DNA of 64,000 nucleotides from JAXLWB01 sp046328715 (GTDB taxonomy: Bacteria; Chloroflexota; Anaerolineae; Caldilineales; Caldilineaceae): NCBI GenBank assembly GCA_046328715.1, contig JAXLWB010000011.1, forward strand, positions 1 through 64,000, read 5' to 3'. A model generated the notes under the pieces. That model ran no database searches, had not been told where the DNA came from, and saw only the letters and a list, made by a program, of their open reading frames with translations. Position 1 is the first letter of the stretch; every line of letters starts with the position of its first letter. Positions 19,251 through 28,371 of this stretch are shown here, one piece after another. The position numbers were made by a program, and so were the translations under genes.

Positions 19251-20918
19251 ATGAGACGAACGGCATTCCTGCTCAACCTATTGGTTGTGCTCAGCTTAGT
19301 ATTATCTGCCTGTGTGGCAGCCACTCCCAGTGGTGGTGCGCCCGCAGCAGAGAGTGGGGCTGCTGCCGCCACGGAAGCTCCCGCCGCCGAAGCTCCGGCT
19401 GCTGGAGGTGAAGTCAGCCGTGAAGATACTTTGATCTTTGCCGCCGACCTGACAGACCTGATCTCGCTCGATCCGGCTGTCGCCTATGAATTTAGTGGTA
19501 TTCAGGCCGAAGGTAGTACTTATGAAACCTTGGTCAGCTTTGATCCGGGCAATCCTGAACTGAAGCCACTCTTGGCCGAATCCTGGGAGATCAAGGCAGA
19601 CGGTGACATGAATGTCATCACCTTCAAACTCAACCCATCTGCCAAGTTCGCCAGTGGTAATCCTGTCACCGCCGATGATGTGCTCTATTCCTGGAGCCGG
19701 GCGATTGACATCAACAAATCACCAGCCTTCCTCTTCACCGACGTTGCTCAACTGACCAAAGAGAATATGAAGGCGGTTGATGCCTCCACGTTCGAAGTCC
19801 GACTGCCCAATACGGTCAGCCCGCAGGTCTTCCTCTCGGTCATCAGCTTTACGATTGCCGCCGTGGTGGAAAAGGCTGTACTCGAAGCCAATGCTGGCGA
19901 CGATATGGGATCAACCTGGCTGAATGACAACTCCGCTGGTTCTGGCCCCTATGTTTTGAGCAAATGGGATCGCAGTGTGAGCGTTACATTGGATGCCAAT
20001 CCCAACTACTGGGGAACAGCACCCAAGCTGAAACGGGTCATCATGCAGAACATTCCCGAATTGGCGAACCTGCAAGCGGCCATTGAAACCGGCGATGCGG
20101 ACATTGTGCAAGATCTGAGTGCCGAGCAAGCGAAGCAATTAGAAGGCAATGCCGATATCGGCTTGGTACACGCACAGGGCTCACAAATCGCCTATTTGGG
20201 TATGAATGCTACCAAACCCCCGTTGGATAACCCAGATGTACGTGAAGCGATTCGCTATGCCATCAACTATGATGACATTCTTACGCTGTTGGGTGGCAAC
20301 GGCTCGATTCATCAGGAGATCATTCCCGAAGGGTTTCTCGGCTTCCAGAATGCGAATCCCTTTAGCCAGGACATTGACAAGGCCAAAGAGTTGTTAGCCA
20401 AAGCAGGTGTGGCCGAAGGTACCGAGATCGAATTCCTGGTACCAACCGGCACCGGACCTGGCGGTATTGAACAATCGGCACTATCCGCCAAGATCCAGGA
20501 CGATGTCTCCAAAATCGGGCTAAAACTCAACATCAAGCAGCTTGAAACCTCAGAGTTACTCAACATCTATCGTGCCCAAGGTGCCCAGATCGTGTTGATT
20601 AGCTGGGGTCCCGACTTCCCAGATCCGGATGGCAATGCCACTCCCTTCTCCAACTGGGATGCCCATTCACTGGCCTGGCGCAATGATTGGAACAACGCCG
20701 ACGCCATTGCACTGAGCAAACAGGCTGCAGTCGAGCCTGATTCAGCCAAGCGTGTTGAACTCTACAAGCAGTTGACCGAGTTGGTGCTTCACCAGGGACC
20801 TTATGCGATGCTCTATCAACCGGGTCGCATCTTTGGTGTACGCAGCAATATCGATGGCTTCATCTACGATGCGCAAGACACGCCAAGCATCACCTTTGCC
20901 GCCATCGGCAAGAAGTGA
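19251..20918 (+). CDS. ABC importer substrate-binding lipoprotein, SBP family 5 (peptide/nickel type)
   Basis: 555 residues. The signal peptide ends in a lipobox LVLSAC, so the protein is a lipoprotein. A Gly/Ala/Glu-rich linker follows (residues 25-60), then an SBP_bac_5 domain from about residue 70 (SLDPAVAYEFSG, LAESWEIKADGDMNVITFKL, then VTADDVLYSW). The family binds oligopeptides, dipeptides, nickel chelates or sugars. The start has a near-consensus AGGAGG at 19237-19242. It is followed by two permease genes of the same importer. The mature lipoprotein would be tethered to the outer face of the cytoplasmic membrane. Confidence 0.93.
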   Translation: MRRTAFLLNLLVVLSLVLSACVAATPSGGAPAAESGAAAATEAPAAEAPAAGGEVSREDTLIFAADLTDLISLDPAVAYEFSGIQAEGSTYETLVSFDPGNPELKPLLAESWEIKADGDMNVITFKLNPSAKFASGNPVTADDVLYSWSRAIDINKSPAFLFTDVAQLTKENMKAVDASTFEVRLPNTVSPQVFLSVISFTIAAVVEKAVLEANAGDDMGSTWLNDNSAGSGPYVLSKWDRSVSVTLDANPNYWGTAPKLKRVIMQNIPELANLQAAIETGDADIVQDLSAEQAKQLEGNADIGLVHAQGSQIAYLGMNATKPPLDNPDVREAIRYAINYDDILTLLGGNGSIHQEIIPEGFLGFQNANPFSQDIDKAKELLAKAGVAEGTEIEFLVPTGTGPGGIEQSALSAKIQDDVSKIGLKLNIKQLETSELLNIYRAQGAQIVLISWGPDFPDPDGNATPFSNWDAHSLAWRNDWNNADAIALSKQAAVEPDSAKRVELYKQLTELVLHQGPYAMLYQPGRIFGVRSNIDGFIYDAQDTPSITFAAIGKK

Positions 20919-21032
20919 TGAATGGTTAATGGGTAACGGTTAATGGTTGGCAGCGCAACAATCGACTTGTTGCGCTGCCAACTAAATAGATATCTGTGCT
21001 TCTTTGCGTACAATTTCGAATTTATCCTTCTC

Positions 21033-22040
21033 ATGTTCAGTTTTATTCTGCGTCGCATTTTTGGTCTACTCTTTGTTCTGCTAGGCGTATCGATCTTTAC
21101 CTTCTTCTTAGCACAGGTTGTGCCTGTAGATCCGGCGGCAGTGGCCCTGGGTCAAAATGCACGCGATGAGCAGATCAAAGCTTATCGGGAAGAATTGGGC
21201 TTGGATCGCCCGGTTGTGGAGCAATATTTTCGCTATCTAGGGCGTCTACTCCAGGGCGATTTTGGCAAATCGATTCGCACGCGTCGCCCTGTGGCCAGCG
21301 ATTTACGTGATTTCTTCCCAGCAACCCTGGAATTATCCTTGGCGGCCTTGGTCGTATCACTGCTGTTTGGCATTCCACTCGGCATTGTGGCTGCCTTGCG
21401 TCGCAATCAGTGGGCTGATGCCTTGGCGCGCTTGGTCGCCTTGATCGGCGGTTCGATGCCGATCTTTTACGTCGGCTTGTTGGTCCTGGGGCTCTTTTAC
21501 CGACAATTGCGCTGGTTGCCCGGACAAGGACGGTTGGATTCAACCCTGAATCCGCCCACTGATTTTACAGGACTTTTCGTGGTGGATGCGTTGCTCAGTG
21601 GCAACTGGGCGGTGTTGCAGAATGCACTCTGGCATTTGATTCTGCCAGCGTTGACCTTAGGCTATTTTTCTACAGCCGTCCTGCTGCGCATCACACGCTC
21701 TGCCATGTTGGAATCGCTGGCGCAGGATTATGTGCGAACGGCGAGGGCCAAAGGTTTGCAGGAGCAGTTGGTGGTGTTGCGCCATATCTTCAAAAATGCG
21801 TTACCCTCCGTACTTACTACGATTGGTCTGACCTTTGGAAGCTTGTTGAGCGGGGCGGTGCTGACTGAAACGATCTTCGGTTGGCCAGGGCTTGGCCGCT
21901 ACGCAACGACCTCGGTCAATACACTCGATCTGCCTGCGGTGATGGGCGTGACCTTGTTGGCCGCATTTATTTATCCAATTGTTAACACCGTGGTCGATAT
22001 CGGATATGGATTCGTCGATCCCCGGGTACGAGTAGACTAA
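21033..22040 (+). CDS. ABC importer permease, DppB/OppB type
   Basis: 335 residues from ATG 21033; the frame is open about 90 bases further, but MFSFILRRIFGLLFVLLGVS is the family's typical start. Six transmembrane segments, with the EAA-type cytoplasmic loop around DYVRTARAKGLQEQLVVLRH and the conserved GAVLTETIFGWPGLGRY. It forms the channel with the next gene's product. Its stop is one base before the next ATG, so the pair is translationally coupled. The binding-protein gene lies 114 bp upstream. Confidence 0.93.
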   Translation: MFSFILRRIFGLLFVLLGVSIFTFFLAQVVPVDPAAVALGQNARDEQIKAYREELGLDRPVVEQYFRYLGRLLQGDFGKSIRTRRPVASDLRDFFPATLELSLAALVVSLLFGIPLGIVAALRRNQWADALARLVALIGGSMPIFYVGLLVLGLFYRQLRWLPGQGRLDSTLNPPTDFTGLFVVDALLSGNWAVLQNALWHLILPALTLGYFSTAVLLRITRSAMLESLAQDYVRTARAKGLQEQLVVLRHIFKNALPSVLTTIGLTFGSLLSGAVLTETIFGWPGLGRYATTSVNTLDLPAVMGVTLLAAFIYPIVNTVVDIGYGFVDPRVRVD

Positions 22041-22041
22041 T

Positions 22042-22881
22042 ATGCTTTTTTCGAAAGCTTTTCGGCGCTTACTGAAAGAACCGACCACAGTCATCGGGCT
22101 GATTTTATTGCTTGGTTTCTTCGCCATTGCCATCTTTGCGCCGTTTCTCTCACGCTACGATCCACTTTTCCAAAATATCAGTGGTGCCAGCCTCAAGCCG
22201 CCCTCATCCGATTATTGGTTTGGTACAGATAAACTCGGTCGAGATATTTTTAGCCGCTTGCTCTATGGCGGGCGCATTTCGGTCTTTGTGGGATTGGCGG
22301 TGGTGGCGCTGGCTGGCACCTTTGGCACGCTGGTCGGGCTGTACGCAGGTTTCCGTGGCGGTTGGGCCGATGAAGTCTTGATGCGCGTGACCGATATCTT
22401 CTTTGCCTTTCCCTCTCTGATTTTGGCCATGGCAATTGCTGGTGCCCTGGGGCCAAGTTTGACCAACGCCTTGATCGCGGTAGCGGTCGTCCAGTGGCCC
22501 GTCTATGCTCGTTTGGTGCGCGGTCAGGTGCTTGTCCTGCGCGAACGAGAGTTTGTTCAAGCGGCCAACGCCATCGGCACACCCAATCGCACCATTCTGT
22601 TGCGCCATCTGTTGCCCAACGTATTATCCCCCCTGCTCGTCCAGGCCAGTTTTGACATGGGCACGACGATCCTCACCGTGGCCGGCCTGTCCTTTATCGG
22701 TTTCGGTGCCCAGCCGCCGACACCCGAATGGGGCGTGATGATCTCCGAAGGGCGTAACTACATCACTACGCAATGGTGGCTTACAGCGGTGCCGGCTATC
22801 GCCATTTTGCTCTTTGTGGCCTCGTTCAACCTGGTGGGTGATGGGCTACGCGATATTCTCGATCCACGATTGCGCAGGTAG
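22042..22881 (+). CDS. ABC importer permease, DppC/OppC type
   Basis: 279 residues with the OppC_N leader (FRRLLKEPTTVIGLILLLGF, FAPFLSRYDP), the conserved FGTDKLGRDIFSRLLYGGR, and the EAA loop (FVQAANAIGTPNRTILLRHL). Ends with VGDGLRDILDPRLRR, the canonical family C-terminus. One base separates it from the DppB-type gene. The usual ATP-binding subunits (DppD/DppF) are missing: the next gene is an MFS transporter, so ATPases must be supplied from elsewhere. Confidence 0.93.
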   Translation: MLFSKAFRRLLKEPTTVIGLILLLGFFAIAIFAPFLSRYDPLFQNISGASLKPPSSDYWFGTDKLGRDIFSRLLYGGRISVFVGLAVVALAGTFGTLVGLYAGFRGGWADEVLMRVTDIFFAFPSLILAMAIAGALGPSLTNALIAVAVVQWPVYARLVRGQVLVLREREFVQAANAIGTPNRTILLRHLLPNVLSPLLVQASFDMGTTILTVAGLSFIGFGAQPPTPEWGVMISEGRNYITTQWWLTAVPAIAILLFVASFNLVGDGLRDILDPRLRR

Positions 22882-23094
22882 CACAAGAACTTTTCTTGTG
22901 CTACCTGAGTCGTTGCCTATTCCTCCTCCCTCTCCAATAGTAGTCAAAACCCTATGGGTTCCAGTTATCCCCAATTACAGAGATGCTTTGTTGCACTTCA
23001 ATATCCAAACGTGTACCATTCGTTCGTTCCCAATTTCGGAACCGAAATAAACTGCTGGATCAATAGAGTAACCTTATCAAGAATCGATATACGA

Positions 23095-24297
23095 ATGGCT
23101 ACTACCACCCTTACACAAACCGTTAGAAGTGAAGCGCGCTCTGACACCAATTGGATCGCACTTGTTGGCGTTGTCCTGGGACATCTCAGTGTTGATATGC
23201 AAACTGGCTCATTGACTGTTTTGTTGCCGATGTTGCTGGCAACCTTTTCGCTTGATTACACCAGTGCCGCGGCGATCATGAGCCTCAACAGCATCGTGAT
23301 TGCTGTGACACAACCGCTCTTTGGCGTCTTGGGCGATCAGCGCCAGATGCGTTGGCTGGTCTATGTGGGCTGTCTGCTCTGTGGCGTGGCGATGATTTCT
23401 GTGCTCTATTTGCCCTCGTACTGGCTGGTGTTGGTGGCGGTGGTCGCCAGCGGCATCGGTTCCGCCATGTTTCATCCCGAAGCGCTCTCCGTGGTACGGG
23501 CGATCAGCGGTAAAAAGACGGCGGCAGCTTCCTCGTTTTTCTTCTTTGGTGGCAATCTGGGTTTTGCGTTGGGACCTTTGCTCATCGCCTGGATCACCCA
23601 TCAGTGGGGGATCGGCGCTGCGTTATGGATGATCGTGCCGACGATTCTGGGGTTAACGGCGCTTTTGTATCAGTCTCAGGCAATCAACAAACCTGCTTAT
23701 GCGGCAACCATTTCGGGCATCCAGGAAAAACTTGGTCAGGGGCGCACAACTCATACCAATCTTGTGCTGCTGCTGCTGGCCTTGATCGCAGTTCACACCA
23801 CCGTACTGACTGGCCTCAAAACCTTTATCCCGCTCTATTATGAAAAATTTAGTGATCTGGGACTTGACCGCATTGCTTTGATGGTCACGGTCATCTCGTT
23901 GACGGGGGCGCTGGGTACATTGGCGGGTGGTTTTCTGGCGGAGCGGATTGGACGACGAACTGTGATCCTGGTTGCTTCGGTGTTGGTGATGGGGGCATTG
24001 TTTGTCTTCTGGCGAACGGACGGCTGGCTTCAACTGCTGACGCTGGCCCTGGTCGGAACCTTTCTTTCCATGCCCTGGCCGATCTGCGTGGTGATGGTGC
24101 AGGAGGCGATGCCCAATAATGTCGGGCTGGCTTCGGGGTTGACACTAGGCCTGGCCTATGGGGTGAGCGGATTGGCAGTTGCTGCACTGGGGCGCATGGC
24201 CGACGTTGTAGGTCTGCCCGCCACTATGCAACTGGTGCTCTGGATTCCGCTGGCGGCGATTCCCTTGAGCTTTTTCGTGCCAGAACGGGTGGAGTGA
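23095..24297 (+). CDS. MFS transporter, fosmidomycin-resistance (Fsr)-like
   Basis: 400 residues from ATG 23095; the frame extends 141 bases upstream but those residues lack family character. Twelve hydrophobic segments. The opening LVGVVLGHLSVDMQTGSLTVLLPML (seen in parts), GVLGDQRQMRW after helix 2, and ASGIGSAMFHPEALSVVR are typical of the FsrA group of drug or metabolite exporters. Substrate not predictable. It is 213 bp downstream of the ABC permeases and convergent with the aldo-keto reductase; the two stop codons flank a TCATCTTG octamer array. Confidence 0.85.
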   Translation: MATTTLTQTVRSEARSDTNWIALVGVVLGHLSVDMQTGSLTVLLPMLLATFSLDYTSAAAIMSLNSIVIAVTQPLFGVLGDQRQMRWLVYVGCLLCGVAMISVLYLPSYWLVLVAVVASGIGSAMFHPEALSVVRAISGKKTAAASSFFFFGGNLGFALGPLLIAWITHQWGIGAALWMIVPTILGLTALLYQSQAINKPAYAATISGIQEKLGQGRTTHTNLVLLLLALIAVHTTVLTGLKTFIPLYYEKFSDLGLDRIALMVTVISLTGALGTLAGGFLAERIGRRTVILVASVLVMGALFVFWRTDGWLQLLTLALVGTFLSMPWPICVVMVQEAMPNNVGLASGLTLGLAYGVSGLAVAALGRMADVVGLPATMQLVLWIPLAAIPLSFFVPERVE

Positions 24298-24304
24298 CGA
24301 GAAG

Positions 24305-24378
24305 TCAGACAAGAAGACAAGATGACCAATTCATCTTGTCATCTTGTCATCTTGTCATCTTGTCATCTTGTCATCCCG
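24305..24378. repeat. tandem octamer TCATCTTG array with short inverted arm
   Basis: Five perfect copies of TCATCTTG run from 24331 to 24370, followed by the variant TCATCCCG (24371-24378). The inverted sequence AGACAAGAAGACAAGATGA lies on the left at about 24307-24325. The element separates two convergent genes, and its last unit contains the stop codon of the aldo-keto reductase. Confidence 0.85.
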
Positions 24379-25363
24379 TCACAATCGTCTTGATCTTTCC
24401 TAACTCTTCCTCGCTGAAGGCCAGGTTCTTGATTGCGCCGACGCAGTCTTCGATCTGCTCGACCTTGCTGGCACCAATCAGGGCCGAGGTCATCCCTTTG
24501 TGGCGTAGAACCCAGGCAAGCGCCATTTGGGCCAAGGTTTGGCCACGGGCTTGCGCCAATTCGTTGAGGGCACGGACCTTGGTCAGCGCGGCTTCGTTGA
24601 CCTGGGCCTCTTTGAGAAAGCCCCAAGGTTTGGCGACACGTGAATCGGTTGGGATGCCCTTTAAATACTTGTTGGTCAGCAAGCCCTGTGCGAGCGGCGA
24701 GAAGGCAATACAGCCGACTCCATTCTCATCCAGCGCATCGAGCAGACCATCTTCGACCCAGCGGTTGAACATACTGTAGACCGGTTGATGGATCAGACAG
24801 GGTGTACCAAGCTCGCGCAAAATCTTGGTCGCTTGGCGGGTCATATCGGCATTGTAGTTGGAAATTCCGACATAAAGCGCCCGCCCCGAACGTACCGCAT
24901 AGTCCAGCGCCATCATCGTCTCTTCGAGCGGGGTGTTGGGATCGGGGCGATGGCTGTAGAAAATATCCACATATGCCAGTCCCATGCGCTTGAGCGATTG
25001 GTCGAGGCTGGCGATCAGGTACTTGCGTGAACCCCACTCTCCGTATGGCCCCGACCACATGCGATAGCCTGCCTTGCTCGAAATGATCAATTCGTCACGG
25101 TAGGGGGTAAGATCCTGCTTGAGAATCTTGCCAAAGGTTTCCTCGGCAGAACCAGGAGGCGGGCCGTAGTTGTTGGCCAGGTCAAAGTGGGTGATGCCGA
25201 GGTCGAAACTGCGCAAAACCATCTTGCGCCCATTTTCAAAGGTGTCAACCCCGCCGAAATTGTGCCATAGCCCCAGTGAGATCGCAGGTAAGAGTAGACC
25301 GCTGCGTCCACTGCGCCGGTATTGCATCGATTCGTAGCGGCTTTCCGAAGGAAGAGTTTGCAT
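24371..25363 (-). CDS. gpr: aldo-keto reductase, YghZ/Gpr type (L-glyceraldehyde-3-phosphate reductase family)
   Basis: 330 residues from ATG 25363, preceded by GGAG; a longer frame to 25459 is not supported. The start ESRYESMQYRRSGRSGLLLP and the segments LGLWHNFGG, HFDLANNYGPPPGSAEE, YVDIFYSHRPDP, GISNYNADMTRQ and CLIHQPVYSMFNRWVEDGLL closely follow E. coli YghZ. The catalytic tetrad is present: Asp and Tyr in the FDLANNYG segment, Lys in IISSKAGY, His in YSHRP. NADPH-dependent, cytoplasmic, with broad aldehyde specificity; a detoxification role is inferred. Confidence 0.9.
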   Translation of the reverse strand: MQTLPSESRYESMQYRRSGRSGLLLPAISLGLWHNFGGVDTFENGRKMVLRSFDLGITHFDLANNYGPPPGSAEETFGKILKQDLTPYRDELIISSKAGYRMWSGPYGEWGSRKYLIASLDQSLKRMGLAYVDIFYSHRPDPNTPLEETMMALDYAVRSGRALYVGISNYNADMTRQATKILRELGTPCLIHQPVYSMFNRWVEDGLLDALDENGVGCIAFSPLAQGLLTNKYLKGIPTDSRVAKPWGFLKEAQVNEAALTKVRALNELAQARGQTLAQMALAWVLRHKGMTSALIGASKVEQIEDCVGAIKNLAFSEEELGKIKTIVTG

Positions 25364-26043
25364 GAGGATTTCTCCATTGACTGGTCTTGTCGTTTGAATG
25401 CTGCAGGGTATAAGTGCAAGTGTTTCGGTAATCTCAAAAAAAGCAGCAGCAATGAACAATGTAACAAGTATAACGGGCGGTGAGCCTCATTGTACCTGCT
25501 CCCAGCCAATGGAGCAAGAGGAAATGGGAGGAGGCGCACTCAAGGAGCGAGTTGCGTCCCAAATTGTGGATGATTTATAAGCTTCCGTTCGACGCATTGA
25601 GAAACCAAGCCAACGCGATTGCGCCAAACGCCGAAAGCGATAAGACAAGTACAACAAATAATAGTTTGTAGAGTGAGTGAGCATGCATAGGAAAACTTTT
25701 AAGCCTGAATTCTGTAATCAATCATTGTTGGATTTGCATCACTACTATACCCTCAAAGCACAAGTGTTTCATCTAGCAATTGGCAGAAGGTTGTTTCGTA
25801 TAAAAGTCGTAAATATGGTTTAACATAAGACTCAGAAGAATGCTGGAGAAGAGGGAAGAAGCGGGATGCAAGTTCCACTTAAACCTTGCCTCATGCAACT
25901 AGCATCCCGATTCTTGCCTTTTGCTCTATTCAAATCATAAATTGGCGAAGCGATGAGCTTCGTGTAATATTTACACTCAGTGATGTGATTTGGAAATGAG
26001 GATGGGTCCGTGGTTTCTCAGGACGAATACAGAGTAATACAGG
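25364..26043. other. intergenic region of 680 bp, no gene supported
   Basis: Divergent spacer between the aldo-keto reductase and nadE. It contains only short frames without recognisable content or ribosome binding sites. A GAAGCGATGAGCTTC-like imperfect inverted repeat lies near 25946. Otherwise nothing was seen. Confidence 0.5.
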
Positions 26044-28080
26044 ATGCCTATGAATGGTTCGATTAAACCGTTTGACCGCCGACAGCTAGGCTTGCTGCGC
26101 GTGGCTGTAGTTTCGCCCGAATTGCGCGTCGCCGATGTCGAGTTTAATGTGCAGACGATGGTACAAGCGCTTCATGAGTTGAGCGCACAACAGGTACAAC
26201 TTGCCGTTTTTCCCGAATTGTCGATCACTGGCTATACCTGTGCCGATCTTTTTTATCAAGAAAGTCTGTTGCGCCATGCACAGCAGGCACTTCAGACTTT
26301 GGCGGCTGCAACGCAAAGTACACAAATTGCGACGGTGGTCGGTTTGCCCTTTGCGCTGGATGGCCGCATCTTCAACTGCGCTGCCTTCCTACACAACGGA
26401 CGCATCCTGGGATTGCTGCCCAAGTGCTATTTGCCCTCTTCGATGGAGTATTACGAGCAGCGCTGGTTTGCGCCCGCCGCTCTTGCCACGAGTCGAGGTG
26501 TCTCGATTGAGGGTCAGGAGGTGCCCTTTGGGATCGATCTGCTCTTTGATGCGACTGATCTGCCCGGCTGTCTGATTGGTGTGGAGATTTGTGAGGATCT
26601 CTGGGCTGTCGAACCGCCCAGCGGCAAACAAGCACTGGCTGGCGCTACGCTGCTGCTCAATCCATCGGCCAGTGATGATCTGTTGACCAAGGCGGACTAT
26701 CGGCGCGAACTGGTGCGTAGCCAATCGGCGCGCTGCTTGGCTGCTTACCTCTACGCTGGCGCCGGACCCGGTGAATCAACCACTGATGTTGTCTTTGGCG
26801 GTCACTCAATGATTGCTGAAAATGGTTCGCTGCTCGCCGAGACCGAGCGCTTCCGCTTTGAGACGCAACTTGCCATCGCCGACATCGACCTTCAACGTCT
26901 CGCCCACGAACGATGGACCAATACGAGCTTCCGCGCCGCAGGACGACCATCGGAGTTTCGGCGGATCGCATTTGAATTCACAGAAAAGGAGACAGGGAGA
27001 CAAGAAGACAAGAAGACAGTGGAACAGTCGAACAGTGGAACAGTGGCTGTTAGCACTGAAATCCGCAATCTTTACCGCTTTGTTCCACGCGCACCCTTCG
27101 TGCCCAGTGATCTCGCTCAGCGCGCCAAACATGCGCAGGAGATCTTCGCCATTCAAGCGACTGGTTTAATGAAGCGATTGCGCCATACTGGCAGCAAAAC
27201 GGTCTCCATCGGTATCTCTGGCGGGTTGGATTCGACGTTGGCCTTGCTGGTCACAGTCAAAGCCTTTGATCGATTGAAGTTGGATCGCAAGGGGATCACG
27301 GCGATTACGATGCCGGGCTTTGGCACTACTGACCGCACCTATGAAAATGCGTTGGAACTGATGAGGATGCTGGGCGTCACCCTGCGTGAGATTCCGATTC
27401 GCGATGCGGTAATCCAACACTTCAAGGATATCAATCACGACATCAATCGCCACGATGTCACCTATGAGAACTCGCAGGCACGCGAACGTACGCAGATTCT
27501 GATGGATGTCGCCAACCAAATCGGTGGCTTCACGGTGGGGACAGGCGACCTTTCCGAGTTGGCGCTGGGGTGGTGTACCTTCAACGGCGACCATATGAGC
27601 ATGTATCATGTCAATGCTGGCGTGCCAAAGACCTTGGTCCGCTACCTGATCGAATGGTGTGCCGAAGCCGAATTCAGCGGACCCGAAGCCGATGTACTAC
27701 ACGATATCTGTGCCACGCCGATCACGCCCGAGTTGCTGCCGTTAGACAAAGCGGGCCAACTGCAACAAAAGACCGAGGATACAGTCGGTCCCTATCTGCT
27801 GCATGACTTCTTCCTCTTCTACGTCGTGCGTTATGGCTTCTCACCGCTCAAGGTCTTCTTCCTGGCCCAGCAGGCTTTCGCTGACGAGTATGATCAGGCC
27901 ACGATCCTCAAGTGGTTGAAGGTTTTCTACAGTCGCTTTTTTGCCAACCAATTCAAACGCTCTGCCATGCCCGATGGCCCCAAAGTCGGCTCGGTCGCAC
28001 TATCCCCCCGTGGCGATTGGCGCATGCCCAGTGATGCGAGTGCTGCACTTTGGAAGCGGGAACTTGATACAATCATTTGA
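26044..28080 (+). CDS. nadE: glutamine-dependent NAD+ synthetase
   Basis: 678 residues. Makes NAD+ from deamido-NAD+, ATP and glutamine, the last step of NAD synthesis. The N-terminal nitrilase-type glutaminase (about 15-300) shows the Glu-Lys-Cys triad in FPELSITGY, LPKCYLPSSMEYYEQRWF and GVEICEDLW. The C-terminal synthetase has the P-loop GISGGLDSTLAL, GFGTTDRTYENA and TGDLSELALGWCTFNGDH. The length matches the large two-domain bacterial enzymes. An unusual low-complexity stretch (about residues 315-335, KETGRQEDKKTVEQSNSGTV) is encoded by an 8-bp tandem repeat inserted in the interdomain linker. An alternative ATG lies two codons downstream. Confidence 0.96.
   Translation: MPMNGSIKPFDRRQLGLLRVAVVSPELRVADVEFNVQTMVQALHELSAQQVQLAVFPELSITGYTCADLFYQESLLRHAQQALQTLAAATQSTQIATVVGLPFALDGRIFNCAAFLHNGRILGLLPKCYLPSSMEYYEQRWFAPAALATSRGVSIEGQEVPFGIDLLFDATDLPGCLIGVEICEDLWAVEPPSGKQALAGATLLLNPSASDDLLTKADYRRELVRSQSARCLAAYLYAGAGPGESTTDVVFGGHSMIAENGSLLAETERFRFETQLAIADIDLQRLAHERWTNTSFRAAGRPSEFRRIAFEFTEKETGRQEDKKTVEQSNSGTVAVSTEIRNLYRFVPRAPFVPSDLAQRAKHAQEIFAIQATGLMKRLRHTGSKTVSIGISGGLDSTLALLVTVKAFDRLKLDRKGITAITMPGFGTTDRTYENALELMRMLGVTLREIPIRDAVIQHFKDINHDINRHDVTYENSQARERTQILMDVANQIGGFTVGTGDLSELALGWCTFNGDHMSMYHVNAGVPKTLVRYLIEWCAEAEFSGPEADVLHDICATPITPELLPLDKAGQLQQKTEDTVGPYLLHDFFLFYVVRYGFSPLKVFFLAQQAFADEYDQATILKWLKVFYSRFFANQFKRSAMPDGPKVGSVALSPRGDWRMPSDASAALWKRELDTII
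26989..27044 (+). repeat. 8-bp tandem repeat inserted in frame within nadE
   Basis: Six octamers run from 26997 to 27044: GAGACAAG, AAGACAAG, AAGACAGT, GGAACAGT, CGAACAGT, GGAACAGT, with a similar word just before. Forty-eight bases add 16 residues without shifting the frame. The GACAAG core is the same as in the intergenic octamer palindromes and in the two SARP genes. Confidence 0.8.
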
Positions 28081-28094
28081 ATTTTAGTATCAAT

Positions 28095-28106
28095 AATGAT
28101 ATCATT
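28095..28106. promoter_or_regulatory. palindromic operator candidate of the hicAB pair
   Basis: AATGATATCATT is a perfect 12-bp palindrome ending five bases before the hicA start codon. HicB antitoxins with a ribbon-helix-helix or HTH tail repress their own promoter through such sites, so this is a likely autoregulatory operator. Confidence 0.45.
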
Positions 28107-28111
28107 GGACA

Positions 28112-28371
28112 ATGGCACAAGTAACAGAGATTGTTGCTAAAATGCGACAGAACCCAAAGGAATACGATTTCATGAATTGTGTCAAGTATGCGATTTCTAT
28201 TTTGGAGTTGCACGTCAATCAGGAAGCAGTCATCGGATTTACAAAACACCTTGGCAAGGCGATCCAAGAGTGAATATCCAAAACGACGAGGGAATGGCAA
28301 AAGCGTACCAAGTACGCCAAGTATTGAAGGCGCTGGATCGATTGGGAGAAAGTGACAATGCTAATGAATGA
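28112..28371 (+). pseudogene. hicA: HicA-type toxin gene broken by a -1 frameshift
   Basis: From ATG 28112 the frame reads MAQVTEIVAKMRQNPKE, then leaves the family pattern. The remainder of a HicA domain continues in the next frame: HELCQVCDFYFGVARQSGSS, then HRIYKTPW, then GMAKAYQVRQVLKALDRLG. Adding one G to the GG at 28159-28160 restores a continuous frame of about 86 residues, reading NPKGIRFHELCQVC. HicA is an mRNA interferase with a dsRBD-like fold and a catalytic His; the His is in the GSSHR segment and is intact. The loss is in a homopolymer, so either a sequencing error or a genuine inactivation is possible. The 3' end overlaps hicB. Confidence 0.8.

Noticed and set aside
24331..24378. 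Simple-sequence assembly artefact at the TCATCTTG repeats
   Set aside because: Related octamer elements with different copy numbers occur at several loci and inside genes, so the repeat type is a real property of the genome.
25487..25684. 65-residue minus-strand frame in the gap before nadE
   Set aside because: No ribosome binding site, no recognisable content.
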